Program-made: the position numbers and the translations under genes
Notes under the pieces: model-generated
Database searches by the model: none
What the model was told of the DNA's origin: nothing
The model's input: only the letters and a program-made list of their open reading frames with translations
NCBI RefSeq assembly: GCF_022869005.1
Contig: NZ_JALIEA010000016.1
Span: 1-64,000 of the forward strand
Length of the DNA stretch: 64,000 nucleotides
Direction of reading: 5' to 3'
From: Corynebacterium kalidii
Lineage (GTDB): Bacteria > Actinomycetota > Actinomycetes > Mycobacteriales > Mycobacteriaceae
Shown here: positions 24,603-33,567 of the stretch, piece by piece
Position numbering within the stretch: the first letter of the stretch is position 1
Layout: each line of letters starts with the position of its first letter

Positions 24603-24632
24603 AGATAATCAGTAGACCGCTTAGTCTGTCAA
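24603..24632 (-). promoter_or_regulatory. metE promoter with McbR-like operator
   Basis: On the minus strand the -35 is TTGACA (24627-24632) and the -10 is TTATCT (24603-24608) or GATTAT (24605-24610). The operator CAGAC-TAAGCG-GTCTA (24613-24628) fills the spacer and touches the -35. The known C. glutamicum McbR consensus is TAGAC-N6-GTCTA. Binding there would block RNA polymerase. Confidence 0.72.
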
Positions 24633-24639
24633 GTCCGTC

Positions 24640-24929
24640 ACGTTATGTGCGCTCGCCGGTTGTCGTCTGCGTCGCCCCGCGCGTCACGTACCGCCGGGAG
24701 GACGTGCACCGTCCACACCGGAGAGCGAGGTGGGTGACCGCGACGTCCGGCGCCTGGACGGGGAGGGCCTTCGTCGGCGGTGAGCCGGTTTCCCGTCTTG
24801 CTCTCCCCGTCACGACTCGGCAAGATGGGACCAGCTAACGGCCGACCCTCCCCGAGGTGACATAGGGGCGCGGTCGCGGCGCGGCAGGTCCGCGCGTCCC
24901 ACGTCCGACCCCTTTTCCAGGAGCCCCCA
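24640..24929 (+). other. long leader region ahead of the ECF S-component gene
   Basis: About 290 nt separate the metE promoter from the S-component start. The region is GC-rich with several short inverted repeats. I recognise no riboswitch class and no clear promoter in it. Confidence 0.35.
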
Positions 24930-25715
24930 GTGCGTCCCCTGTCACGAACCCTCCGCATCACCCTGATTTCGATCGCCGTCGTCATCTACGCAGCGACCTG
25001 GCTCTACCTGGTGCTCAACCAGCCGGAGGACTCCGACTTCTCCTCGATGGCCGACTCGGCGTCGACCACGACCGCCCTCGTGGGCTTCCTCGTGCCGACG
25101 GTGATCGCGCTCATCGCGGTGGTTCCCACGCTCCCGGTGCGCACCCTGGCGTTGATGCCGGTCGCGCTGGTGCTCAACATCGTCGTCGGGCAGGTGGTGG
25201 GCACGATGGGGCTGCCGGTCCCGCTCTACCTCGACTCCTTCGGCACCGTCCTCGTCGGCGTGTTGGCCGGCCCTGCGGCGGGTCTGGCGACCGGTGGCCT
25301 CTCGGCGCTGGTATGGGGGACGTTCAACCCCACGATCGTGCCTTTCGCCGCCGGCTACGCACTGATGGGCCTGGCGGCGGGCCTGGTCAGGGCCCTGTTC
25401 CGGTCGTCCTGGTGGAAGGTCGTCGTCGCCGGCATCGTGCTGGGCTTCCTGTCCGCCCTGGTGTCCGCGCCGGTCGCGTCCTTCATCTTCGGCGGCACGG
25501 CCGGCACCGGCACCGGCCTGCTCGTGAGCTTCTACCAGTCGTTGGGCGCGTCGCAGACCACGGCGGTCTTCCTGCAGTCGTGGACGTCCGACCCGATCGA
25601 CAAGGTCATCGTCTTCCTGGTGGTGTGGGTCGTGGTCCGCTCCCTGCCCGAGCGTTCCCGCAGGACGTTCGACCCCGACGGCGGTCCGGTCGCGAAGGCC
25701 CCCGCTGCTGCATGA
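24930..25715 (+). CDS. ECF transporter S component
   Basis: This 261-residue membrane protein has about six helices. PLYLDSFGTVLVGVLAGPAAG and TGGLSALVWGTFNP resemble substrate-binding S components of energy-coupling-factor vitamin/metabolite importers. It starts at GTG with CAGGAG upstream, and its stop overlaps the start of the T component (ATGA). No ATPase follows. The substrate is unknown; divergence from metE over a shared regulatory region hints at a sulfur compound or one-carbon cofactor, but that is only inference. Confidence 0.78.
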   Translation: MRPLSRTLRITLISIAVVIYAATWLYLVLNQPEDSDFSSMADSASTTTALVGFLVPTVIALIAVVPTLPVRTLALMPVALVLNIVVGQVVGTMGLPVPLYLDSFGTVLVGVLAGPAAGLATGGLSALVWGTFNPTIVPFAAGYALMGLAAGLVRALFRSSWWKVVVAGIVLGFLSALVSAPVASFIFGGTAGTGTGLLVSFYQSLGASQTTAVFLQSWTSDPIDKVIVFLVVWVVVRSLPERSRRTFDPDGGPVAKAPAAA

Positions 25716-26404
25716 GCCCGCTGACCCCGCTCACCGCCGCCGCCTGCGCCATCGTCACGGTCATGGTGCTGCACAATCCGTGGGTGTCGGCCGTGTTCCT
25801 CCTCGGCGCGGCCGGGCTGGCGTGCGCAGGACGCCGCCACCGTCGTGCCCTGGTCGCCGGCCTGCTGCTGTCGGTGCCGGCGATGCTGTCGTATGCGTTG
25901 ATCTACGTGCCTTTCGGCGACGACGAGGTCGCCCGCGTGCTGGTCCCGGTCACGTCGGACGGGGCGTGGATCGCCTGGGACCTGGGCCTGCGGTTCGCCG
26001 CGATGACGTGTTCGGGGCTGGTGATCGGCAGTTTCGTCGACGCTGACGCACTGATGCGGCGGTTGCAGCTGTCGGTCCCGGCACCGCTGGTCTACATGGT
26101 GGGGACGGTGGTCCGGTTGTTGCCGATGGCACAGCAGCGGTGGCGGACGATCCGGCAGATCCAGGCGTCCCGCGGGGTGGATGTCGTGACGTGGCGGTCC
26201 CGGGGCGCGACCGTGCTTCCCCTCGTCGTCGGCCTGATCGATGACGCGGCCCAGCGGGCCCGCCCGCTGCAGCGTACGGGGATCGGCGAGCCGGGGCCGC
26301 GGACCCTGCTGGTGGCGGTGCCGGACTCCACGGTGCAGCGGGTGTGCCGGTGGCTGATGGTGCTCGGCGTCGTGGCTGTGGTCGTCGCCGGCATGGTCGT
26401 CTGA
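25712..26404 (+). CDS. ECF transporter T component (EcfT-like)
   Basis: This 230-residue transmembrane coupling protein has AIVTVMVLHNPWVSAVFLL at the N-terminus, then RFAAMTCSGLVIGSFVDADALM. The conserved coupling-helix region (RRLQLSVPAPLVYMVGTVVRLLP, then RQIQASRGVD) carries the Ala-Arg-Gly-like (SRG) motif that contacts ATPases. It is translationally coupled to the S component. The unit ends in a hairpin between convergent genes, so the ATPase must come from elsewhere. The two-domain ABC ATPase at 37598-38770 is a candidate. Confidence 0.83.
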   Translation: MSPLTPLTAAACAIVTVMVLHNPWVSAVFLLGAAGLACAGRRHRRALVAGLLLSVPAMLSYALIYVPFGDDEVARVLVPVTSDGAWIAWDLGLRFAAMTCSGLVIGSFVDADALMRRLQLSVPAPLVYMVGTVVRLLPMAQQRWRTIRQIQASRGVDVVTWRSRGATVLPLVVGLIDDAAQRARPLQRTGIGEPGPRTLLVAVPDSTVQRVCRWLMVLGVVAVVVAGMVV

Positions 26405-26430
26405 CTCACCTGCCGGACGGGGTCCGGCGT

Positions 26431-26481
26431 ATTGAGCCCTCAGGTCACGGCCGAGCCGGTAAACCGACCTGAGCACTCAAT
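26431..26481. terminator. hairpin between convergent genes
   Basis: ATTGAG-CC-CTCAGGTC (26431-26446) pairs with GACCTGAG-CA-CTCAAT (26466-26481), with a symmetric 2-nt bulge. It lies 27 nt after the EcfT-like gene and 34 nt after the YhgE gene, and has no T-run. Confidence 0.7.
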
Positions 26482-26514
26482 CGGGGCCCTCCACGACGGC
26501 CCCGCCCGGGCGTC

Positions 26515-28803
26515 CTACTGCATGATCCTCGTCGACTCGATGGCGTCGGTGGTCTTGCGGTTGTAGCCGTCCAGCAGCCGTCGGAGCACCAGCCCGAGGA
26601 AGAGCGCAGGGACCGTGAACAGCAGCAGCAGGCCCAGCTCGATCCACAGGTCGCCACGGTAGACCCCGGCGATGGCGGCACGCATCGCGTCGATGGCGTG
26701 GGTCGCCGGGAGCCACGGGCCGATGGCCTGGAACCACCCCGGCAGCAGCACCAGCGGGTACGCACCGCCGGCACCGGACACCTGGAACACCAGCAGCAGG
26801 ACCGAGATCGCCTTGCCGGCACTGCCGAACGACAGCACCAGGGTGTAGACGATCAGCATGAACACCAGCGAGGTGACCCAGCCGCACAGCATGAGCAGCA
26901 GCGGGTGGGCCGGCTCGATCTGGACGAAGAAGATCAGCCCGAGCACGGCGAGCGTACTCTGCGCCAGCCCGATGCAGGCGAAGATGCCGAACCGGCCGAA
27001 GTACGCCGCGCTCCTCGAGTACTCGACGACCCCCTCGGTCGATGCGGCGTCATCCGCGACAGCGTCGGCGGAGGTGGCGGTGTCCTCCGGATCCGCGGCG
27101 TCCTCCCCTCCCTTCCGCTTCTTCAGCTTCTTCGGGGTGGTCTTCTCCGGCACACCGGTCCGGACCAGCACGGAGGTGAGCACCGCGCCGATCCACAGAG
27201 CGAGGGTGAGGTACAGCGGCGCCATGCCGACGCCGAAGCTGGCGACGGGGAAGACCGGTTCCCGTTCCACCGCGACGGGGGCGGCGAGCTGGGCGGCCAG
27301 CGCCTCCGGGTCGGATCCGACGACCTCGGCGAGCCGGGAGAAGTCGCCGGTGTCACCGGCGGTCGCCAGCGCCTGCTGCAGGTCGGAGAACCGTTCGGCG
27401 TGCTCGTCGAGCCGGTCGGCGAAGGAGGCCGTGGCGTCCCGCGTCCGGCGCAGCGCATCCTGCACCGAACCGGGGGAGTCCGAGGTCGACGCCCGGATGT
27501 CGGCGAGGTCCTGACGGACGTCGTCGATGTTGTTCCCGAGCGAGTCGAGGGTGGTCCCGAGCTCCGCGAGCTGGGGCTTCAGGTCCTCCCGGTAGGACGT
27601 GACGGCGTTGTTGACGGCGTCACGTGCCTGCGAGATCGCGTTGCTGCTCTCCTGGCGGGAGTCCTGGGCGGACCGGTTGCCGCTGGAGATGTCCTCGGCG
27701 GACTGGGCGAAGCTGTCGTGCAGGTCCTGGCTGCGGTCGATCGCGGCGTCGATGCGGGCGAGCACCCGCTCGTAGCCGGGCTGGGCGACCTCGGGCAGCG
27801 TCCCGGAGACGGTGCTGTCCAGGGTGTCGCGCATCGACTGGAAGAAGTCGACCTGCTGCTGGACGCGGTCGGCGAGGGTGCGGTAGGTCGCCGCCGCACT
27901 GGCGCTGGTGGTGTCGGCGCTGGCGAAGAGGTCGTCGAGCCGGTCGCCGACGGCACCGTAGCTGTCGCCGGTGGCCTGCAGGGCGGTCTCCAGGGAGCTC
28001 GTCGCGTCCCGGAGCGTGGAGTCGAGGTCGGTGACGGCGCCCGAGCCGTCGCCGATGCGCGTCGACGGGTCGTCGAACTGCCCGCCGGCGGCGCTGATGA
28101 TGTTGTCGGCGCCTTCGACGAGCGGGATGGACGAGTCGATCAGGCCGGTCAGCGACCGTACGGTCTGCGCACCGGACTGCAGGCGGGTGCCCACGTTCTC
28201 CACCCGTGACTCCACGCGCTGGATCGCCGCGCGGGTGTCGTCCTGCTCCAGGTAGTTGTTGAGGGAGGACACCAGCCCCAGGCCCACGTTGCTGACCGTC
28301 CGGGTGAAGGTCTCGTTGATCTGCGAGATCATGCCCTCGGCGCCCTGGGAGGTGATCACCGTGGAGAGCGCGTTCTTCTTCTCGTTGGTGTACAGGTCGA
28401 GCTTCGAGGGTTCGGTGCCTTCGACGTAGAAGGTCAGCATGTCGGAGCTGAACGACGGCGGCAGGACGATGGCCGCGTAGTAGTCGCCGGCCTTCGTCCC
28501 CTCGACGGCGTCGTCCTCGCCGGTGATGACCCAGTCGATCTGGTCGTTGCGGCTCAGCTGGGACAGCACCTGGTCGCCGAGGTTGATCCGCAGCGACGCG
28601 AGGTCGCTCTCGTGTCCTTCGTCGGCGCTGGCGACCGCGATCTTCAGCTGGTCGGTGTTGCCGAACGGGTTCCAGCTGGCCAGCACGTTGAATGTGGAGA
28701 ACAGCAGCGGGATGACGACGAGCCCGAAGATCAGGATCGAGGTCATGACGTTGTTCTTCACACCGCGCAGGTCGCTGCGCAGGATGCTCAGGGCGTTCTT
28801 CAT
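26515..28803 (-). CDS. YhgE/Pip-family membrane protein
   Basis: This 762-residue protein has one N-terminal helix (VMTSILIFGLVVIPLLFSTF), a long extracellular region of about 480 residues rich in predicted helices (many DSL-D, Q-R-R heptads), and a C-terminal block of five to six helices. NVLASWNPFGNTDQL is the family hallmark near residue 40. A charged cytosolic loop (KKLKKRKGGEDAADPEDTAT) sits between helices. Known members include the phage infection protein Pip and ESX-like secretion accessory proteins (EsaA). It overlaps the end of a second YhgE gene (ATGA), forming a two-gene operon. Confidence 0.9.
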   Translation of the reverse strand: MKNALSILRSDLRGVKNNVMTSILIFGLVVIPLLFSTFNVLASWNPFGNTDQLKIAVASADEGHESDLASLRINLGDQVLSQLSRNDQIDWVITGEDDAVEGTKAGDYYAAIVLPPSFSSDMLTFYVEGTEPSKLDLYTNEKKNALSTVITSQGAEGMISQINETFTRTVSNVGLGLVSSLNNYLEQDDTRAAIQRVESRVENVGTRLQSGAQTVRSLTGLIDSSIPLVEGADNIISAAGGQFDDPSTRIGDGSGAVTDLDSTLRDATSSLETALQATGDSYGAVGDRLDDLFASADTTSASAAATYRTLADRVQQQVDFFQSMRDTLDSTVSGTLPEVAQPGYERVLARIDAAIDRSQDLHDSFAQSAEDISSGNRSAQDSRQESSNAISQARDAVNNAVTSYREDLKPQLAELGTTLDSLGNNIDDVRQDLADIRASTSDSPGSVQDALRRTRDATASFADRLDEHAERFSDLQQALATAGDTGDFSRLAEVVGSDPEALAAQLAAPVAVEREPVFPVASFGVGMAPLYLTLALWIGAVLTSVLVRTGVPEKTTPKKLKKRKGGEDAADPEDTATSADAVADDAASTEGVVEYSRSAAYFGRFGIFACIGLAQSTLAVLGLIFFVQIEPAHPLLLMLCGWVTSLVFMLIVYTLVLSFGSAGKAISVLLLVFQVSGAGGAYPLVLLPGWFQAIGPWLPATHAIDAMRAAIAGVYRGDLWIELGLLLLFTVPALFLGLVLRRLLDGYNRKTTDAIESTRIMQ

Positions 28804-31379
28804 GCGTTGTCTCCGTCCCCGTCCATGGAGTACGTCTTCCGGCGGGCACTCTGGGCCACGGCGGCCTCCTTCAGCTCGTCCTCCGAAAGGTCACTGAGTT
28901 CCTGGACGCGGGCGACGCTCTCCTTGACGTACTCGAGGGCGGCGATGAACCCGACGACCAGTAGGCACCACAGGCACATGATGCCGAAGAGGACGGCTTT
29001 CTCGTCGGGGTAGAAACGGGCGAGCACGCACAGGACGACGATGCCGACCACACCGGCGATGATCGACCCGCGCAGCAGCGTCGGGTAGTTGGTCCGCAGT
29101 GGTTTCCAACGGTTGTCGATCTCCTCGCGGAAGGCCTTGCGGTCCCGCATGGCGTGGATGACGTCGGGGAGCCGGTAGCTGCTGCCCACGACCTCCACCT
29201 GGTCGTTGAGGACGAGGCCGGACGCGGCGTGCTGCCGGTTGACCATCCCCTTCACGTTCGACAGTCCCCGGCGCAGCAGGGTACCCAGCACGAAGGCGAC
29301 CACGGCCATGACCAGCAGGGTCCCCATCGCCTTCCAGTAGTGGTCCCCGTAGAAACCGCCGATGGTCTCGCGCAGGGCGTCGATACCGTAGGTCAGCGGC
29401 AGGATCGGGTGCAGCGCCTGGAAGAAGTCCGGTGTCATCTCGATCGGGTACATGCCCGAGGCGCCCGGGATCTGCAGGAACGCCAGGACCACCGCGATGA
29501 TCCGTCCGATGTTGCCCAGCGCGGATATCAGCGCGTAGATGATGCTGAGGTAGCACAGCGCGATGGCCACGCATGTCGCGACGAACGCGACGGGGCTCAC
29601 CGACTGCACACCCATCACCATGTTGCCCACGGAGACGACGAATCCCTGGCACGCGCTCAGCACGGCGAGGAGGACGAAACGCCCGCGGTACGCCTGGGCC
29701 ACCGTGATCTTCCTCTTCAGCCCGGCGGTGTCCACCTCGGTCCGGAAGATCACCATGAGCATGAAGGCACCGATCCACAGGGACAGGTTGGTGAACAGTC
29801 CGGCCATCCCGGAGCCGTAGTTGGCGACGGGGTAGACGGCGTGGCTCTCCACTTCGGCAGGGGTGGCCATGAACTCGGAGATGCCGACGGAGTCCAGGTT
29901 CGACACCGTGCCCAGGATGCCGTCGTCGGACGCCGCACTCAGGGCGAGGACGTCGGCACGCGCGGTGCGCAGTCCGTCCTCGATGCCGGTGAGGTCGTTC
30001 TTGAAGTTGCCGAGGACCTCCTGGGACGTGCCGATCTGGCGGTCGAGGCCGTCGAGGAGGGTGACGGATTCGCCCAGGAGGGTCCGCTGCGAGCTCAGCG
30101 CCGAGGAGAAGGCGCCGGCGGTGGTGTTGACCCGGTTGATGGCCGAGTTCAGTGCAGGCAGGGAGTCGGTGACGGAACTGCGCAGGCCCTGGGCCCGGTC
30201 GCGGGTGTCGCCGGTGGCCTGGGCCAGGGCGTCCGCCGCCGCGGTGACCGACGAGACCGTGTCGGAGGCGTTGCCCTGCAGACCGTTGAGGTCGTCGAGG
30301 AGCTGCTGGTTGGTGGCGTTGCGTTCGCGCAGGTCGTTGAGGGCGTCGTTGAGCGGACCCGAGACCCCGGGGGTCAGCGCGGCACCGTCCAGGAGCGTCT
30401 CGAGCTGGTCGATGGCCCGGTCGGCCTGCCCGACGATGCTGGACGCCTCGCGGGTGGCGGTGCCGAGGCCGGCGCTGGCCCGGTCGAGCTCACCGGTGAC
30501 CGAGGAGATCGCGGCGTTCGCCGAGGCGGTCCCGTCGGCCAACGCGGTCGTGCCCTCGACGTAGGCCGCCGTCGCCGCGTCGGAGAAGGCGGTGACCTGC
30601 TCCTGGACCTCCGTCATGATGGACTGCACCTGGTCGAGGGCGGTAGCGGCGTCGCCGAGGGTGGCGTCGACGGAGCGCAGTGCGTCTTGCGTGGCCGCGA
30701 TGGTCGGGCGGGCGTCGTCGAGCCGCTGCTGGATCCGTCCGACCTCCTCCTGGGCGGACTCCATCGTTCCGGCGGTCTCGTCGAAGGCGTTGGCGGTGCG
30801 GTTGCCGGCGTCGGTGAGTCGGTCCTCCAGGGACCCGCCGGCCGTGCGCAGCTCGTCGGTCACCGACTCCGCGACGGTCTCCTTGAACACCGAGGTGATC
30901 GTCGAATCCAGGGTGGTCGCCGCCTGGTCGGTGATCTTCGGGGAGATCGCGCTCTCCTTCTCGTTGACCCGGTAGGTGATCGTCGGCTGCGAGAAGGTGC
31001 CCTCGAACATGCTCAGGATGTCCGAGGAGAACGTCGGGGGCACGGTGATGCTGGCGGCGACGTCCCCCTTGCGGAGGGCGTCGTCCGCCTCGTGTTCGTC
31101 CATGAACTGCCAGCCCAACTGGTCGTTCTCCTCCAGTTGGCCCATCATCTGCGTCCCGACGTCGATAGGCCCGGTGAAGTCGGACGTACCGCCTTCGTCT
31201 TCGTTGACGACGGCGACCTTGACGTTCCCGGTGTTTCCGTAGGGATCCCAGAAAGCGGCGACGTTGACCCACGAGTAGAGCGCAGGGGTGATGAGCACCC
31301 CGATGACGATCACCCAGACCTTCGGGGTGCGCAGGATCCGGCCGACGTCGCGCGTGAAGATATTCCAGCTTACTGCCAC
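28800..31379 (-). CDS. YhgE/Pip-family membrane protein
   Basis: This 859-residue protein is the upstream gene of the pair. It has the same architecture: helix near residues 20-42, hallmark NVAAFWDPYGNTGNVKVAVV, a large helical extracellular domain, then five or more helices from about residue 540 and a final cytosolic tail ending SARRKTYSMDGDGDNA. Both partners probably form a heteromeric complex. No substrate or secretion cluster is adjacent. Confidence 0.9.
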   Translation of the reverse strand: MAVSWNIFTRDVGRILRTPKVWVIVIGVLITPALYSWVNVAAFWDPYGNTGNVKVAVVNEDEGGTSDFTGPIDVGTQMMGQLEENDQLGWQFMDEHEADDALRKGDVAASITVPPTFSSDILSMFEGTFSQPTITYRVNEKESAISPKITDQAATTLDSTITSVFKETVAESVTDELRTAGGSLEDRLTDAGNRTANAFDETAGTMESAQEEVGRIQQRLDDARPTIAATQDALRSVDATLGDAATALDQVQSIMTEVQEQVTAFSDAATAAYVEGTTALADGTASANAAISSVTGELDRASAGLGTATREASSIVGQADRAIDQLETLLDGAALTPGVSGPLNDALNDLRERNATNQQLLDDLNGLQGNASDTVSSVTAAADALAQATGDTRDRAQGLRSSVTDSLPALNSAINRVNTTAGAFSSALSSQRTLLGESVTLLDGLDRQIGTSQEVLGNFKNDLTGIEDGLRTARADVLALSAASDDGILGTVSNLDSVGISEFMATPAEVESHAVYPVANYGSGMAGLFTNLSLWIGAFMLMVIFRTEVDTAGLKRKITVAQAYRGRFVLLAVLSACQGFVVSVGNMVMGVQSVSPVAFVATCVAIALCYLSIIYALISALGNIGRIIAVVLAFLQIPGASGMYPIEMTPDFFQALHPILPLTYGIDALRETIGGFYGDHYWKAMGTLLVMAVVAFVLGTLLRRGLSNVKGMVNRQHAASGLVLNDQVEVVGSSYRLPDVIHAMRDRKAFREEIDNRWKPLRTNYPTLLRGSIIAGVVGIVVLCVLARFYPDEKAVLFGIMCLWCLLVVGFIAALEYVKESVARVQELSDLSEDELKEAAVAQSARRKTYSMDGDGDNA

Positions 31380-31490
31380 CCGGTGACCGTAGCACTTGGT
31401 ACGGACCCGGTGTGTCGAGTGTGCAGTTTTCCCGGCTAACTGTTATGCGGCCCTACCGTCCGCACGGTCCGGCGGATTACCGTGGGGCCC

Positions 31491-33542
31491 ATGACGCCTT
31501 CTGAGTCCAGACCTCTCGTCCTGGCGATCACCGCGTGCCCCACCGGCATCGCCCACACCTACATGGCCGCGGAGAACCTCGAGGCCGCCGCCGACGCCGC
31601 CGGGGTGCGCGTCCGCGTCGAGACGCACGGCTCCATCGGCGTGGAGAACGCCTTCACCGACGCGGAGCTCCACGAGGCGGCGGCTGTCGTCGTCGCGGCG
31701 GACATGGCGGTCGACACCACCCGGTTCGCCGGTAAACCGCTGTTGTCCACCGGCGTGGACGAGGGGATCCGCCGGCCGGCGGAGATCCTCCGGGCGGCCC
31801 TGGACGCGCCGACGGGCAGCGGCACGGTCGCCGGCGGGGACGGTGGGGGCGGTGCAGCCGCCGGGGACGGTGCCGGCGGCAGGGACGGTGCCGCGCAGGA
31901 CGGCGGGCGCGGTGGGCTCCGGCGGTTCGGCGACGACCTCTACCGGGCCCTGATGAACGGTGTCTCCCACATGATCCCCTTCGTCGTCACCGGTGGTCTG
32001 ATGATCGCCGTGGCACTCTCCCTCGGCGGTGAGCCCTCCGCGGAGGGGCTCGTCGTGCCGGAGGGGACGTTCTGGGACACCCTCAACCAGCTCGGTGGAC
32101 TGGCGTTCTCCCTGATGGTCCCGGTGCTGTCCGGGTACATCGCGATGGCCATCGCCGACCGTCCCGGCCTGGCACCGGGTGTCGTCACCGGACTGGTGGC
32201 GGTGACCGGTGACCTGTACGGCTCCGAAGCGGACGCCGGGTTCCTCGGCGGCATCGTCACCGGTGTGCTGTCCGGCTACGTGGCGCTGGCGATCCGTCGG
32301 ATCCCGGTGCACAAGTACGTCCAGCCGATCTGGCCGATCATCGTGATCCCCGTGCTGACCACGCTGATCGTCGGCGGCCTGTTCGTCTACCTGCTGGGCC
32401 GGCCGATCGCCACGCTCTTCGAGGTGATGACGGAGGGACTGCAGGGCATGCAGGGGTCGTCGGTGCTGCTCCTCGGCGCGATCATCGGCGCGATGATCGC
32501 GTTCGACATGGGTGGCCCGCTGAACAAGACGGCGTTCCTGTTCTCCGGTGGTCTCATCGCCACCGGCAACGCCGCGCCGATGGGTATGGCGGCGGCGGCC
32601 ATCGCCGTGCCGCCGATCGCCGCCGGGGTCACGACGTTGCTGGCCCGCCGCCGGTTCAACAAGTCCGAGCGAGACGCCGGGATCGCCGGCCTGTTCATGG
32701 GCTTCTTCGGGATCTCCGAGGGGGCGATCCCGTTGGCGGTCGCGCGGCCGTTGCAGGTCATCCCGGCCAACGTGGCCGGCGGTGCGGTGGCCGGTGCGCT
32801 GGCGGGGATGTTCGGGGTGAAGGACAACGTGATGCACGGTGGGCCGATCGTCGCCGTGCTCGGCGCGGTGGAGGGCGTGGGCTGGTTCTTCCTGTGCCTG
32901 GTCGCCGGTGTGGTGGTGACTTCGGCGGTGTCGCTGCTGCTCATGGCGGTGACCACCGGTTCCCCCGGGGCCGGGCAGGGGCCCGCGGCGGAGCCTGAGG
33001 CCGATACTGAGGCCGAAACAGAACCCGAGCCCGAGTCAGGGCCCGGGCCGGGTGCGCCGGACCTCGTCGACGGCGGCACCGTGGTCCTGGACGCGGCGCC
33101 GGCGTCCGGTGGGGCCGGGGACCCTGCCGCGGTGATCCGGCTGCTCGCCGGGCAGGCGGAGGAGGACGGACGGCTCGCCGCGGCGGAGGTCGTGGACGCC
33201 GCCCTCGCCCGCGAGGCGCAGTCCACCACGGCTGTCGGACACGGTGTGGCGATTCCGCATGCCCGTAGCGCCGCGGTGGACGTGCCCACCCTGGCGTTCG
33301 CGCGGCTGCGGACGCCGGTGGAGTGGGACGCGCCGGACGGGGCGCCGGTGGACCTGGTGTTCCTCATCGCCGTCCCCGCCGACGCCGGCACGCAGCACCT
33401 GAAGATCCTGGCGACGCTGGCGCGCGCCCTGATGACGGACGATTTCCGGGCGTCCCTGCGTGACGCGTCGACGCCGGAGGACGTCGTCGGACTGGTGAGG
33501 GGACTCGGCGTCGGGGAGTCCGCGGGCGCGGCGGCCGGGTAG
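31491..33542 (+). CDS. PTS fructose-type EIIBCA permease
   Basis: This protein of about 683 residues imports and phosphorylates a sugar, most likely fructose. The order is EIIB (phospho-Cys in ITACPTGIAHTYMAAE), a Gly/Ala linker, the EIIC membrane domain (MIPFVVTGGLMIAVALSLGG, FDMGGPLNKTAF, GFFGISEGAIPLA), an acidic Glu/Pro linker, then EIIA with the phospho-His in GHGVAIPHARSA. ATG 31491 is preferred over GTG 31482. There is no adjacent fruK or FruR gene, unlike the C. glutamicum fru operon. The two linkers are low complexity. Confidence 0.92.
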   Translation: MTPSESRPLVLAITACPTGIAHTYMAAENLEAAADAAGVRVRVETHGSIGVENAFTDAELHEAAAVVVAADMAVDTTRFAGKPLLSTGVDEGIRRPAEILRAALDAPTGSGTVAGGDGGGGAAAGDGAGGRDGAAQDGGRGGLRRFGDDLYRALMNGVSHMIPFVVTGGLMIAVALSLGGEPSAEGLVVPEGTFWDTLNQLGGLAFSLMVPVLSGYIAMAIADRPGLAPGVVTGLVAVTGDLYGSEADAGFLGGIVTGVLSGYVALAIRRIPVHKYVQPIWPIIVIPVLTTLIVGGLFVYLLGRPIATLFEVMTEGLQGMQGSSVLLLGAIIGAMIAFDMGGPLNKTAFLFSGGLIATGNAAPMGMAAAAIAVPPIAAGVTTLLARRRFNKSERDAGIAGLFMGFFGISEGAIPLAVARPLQVIPANVAGGAVAGALAGMFGVKDNVMHGGPIVAVLGAVEGVGWFFLCLVAGVVVTSAVSLLLMAVTTGSPGAGQGPAAEPEADTEAETEPEPESGPGPGAPDLVDGGTVVLDAAPASGGAGDPAAVIRLLAGQAEEDGRLAAAEVVDAALAREAQSTTAVGHGVAIPHARSAAVDVPTLAFARLRTPVEWDAPDGAPVDLVFLIAVPADAGTQHLKILATLARALMTDDFRASLRDASTPEDVVGLVRGLGVGESAGAAAG

Positions 33543-33567
33543 CGCACGTGGCCCGGCGCCGTCCGGC

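Noticed and set aside
24376..24929. A cobalamin, SAM or SAH riboswitch in the metE/ECF intergenic region.
   Set aside because: None of the core motifs of these classes was recognised on either strand.
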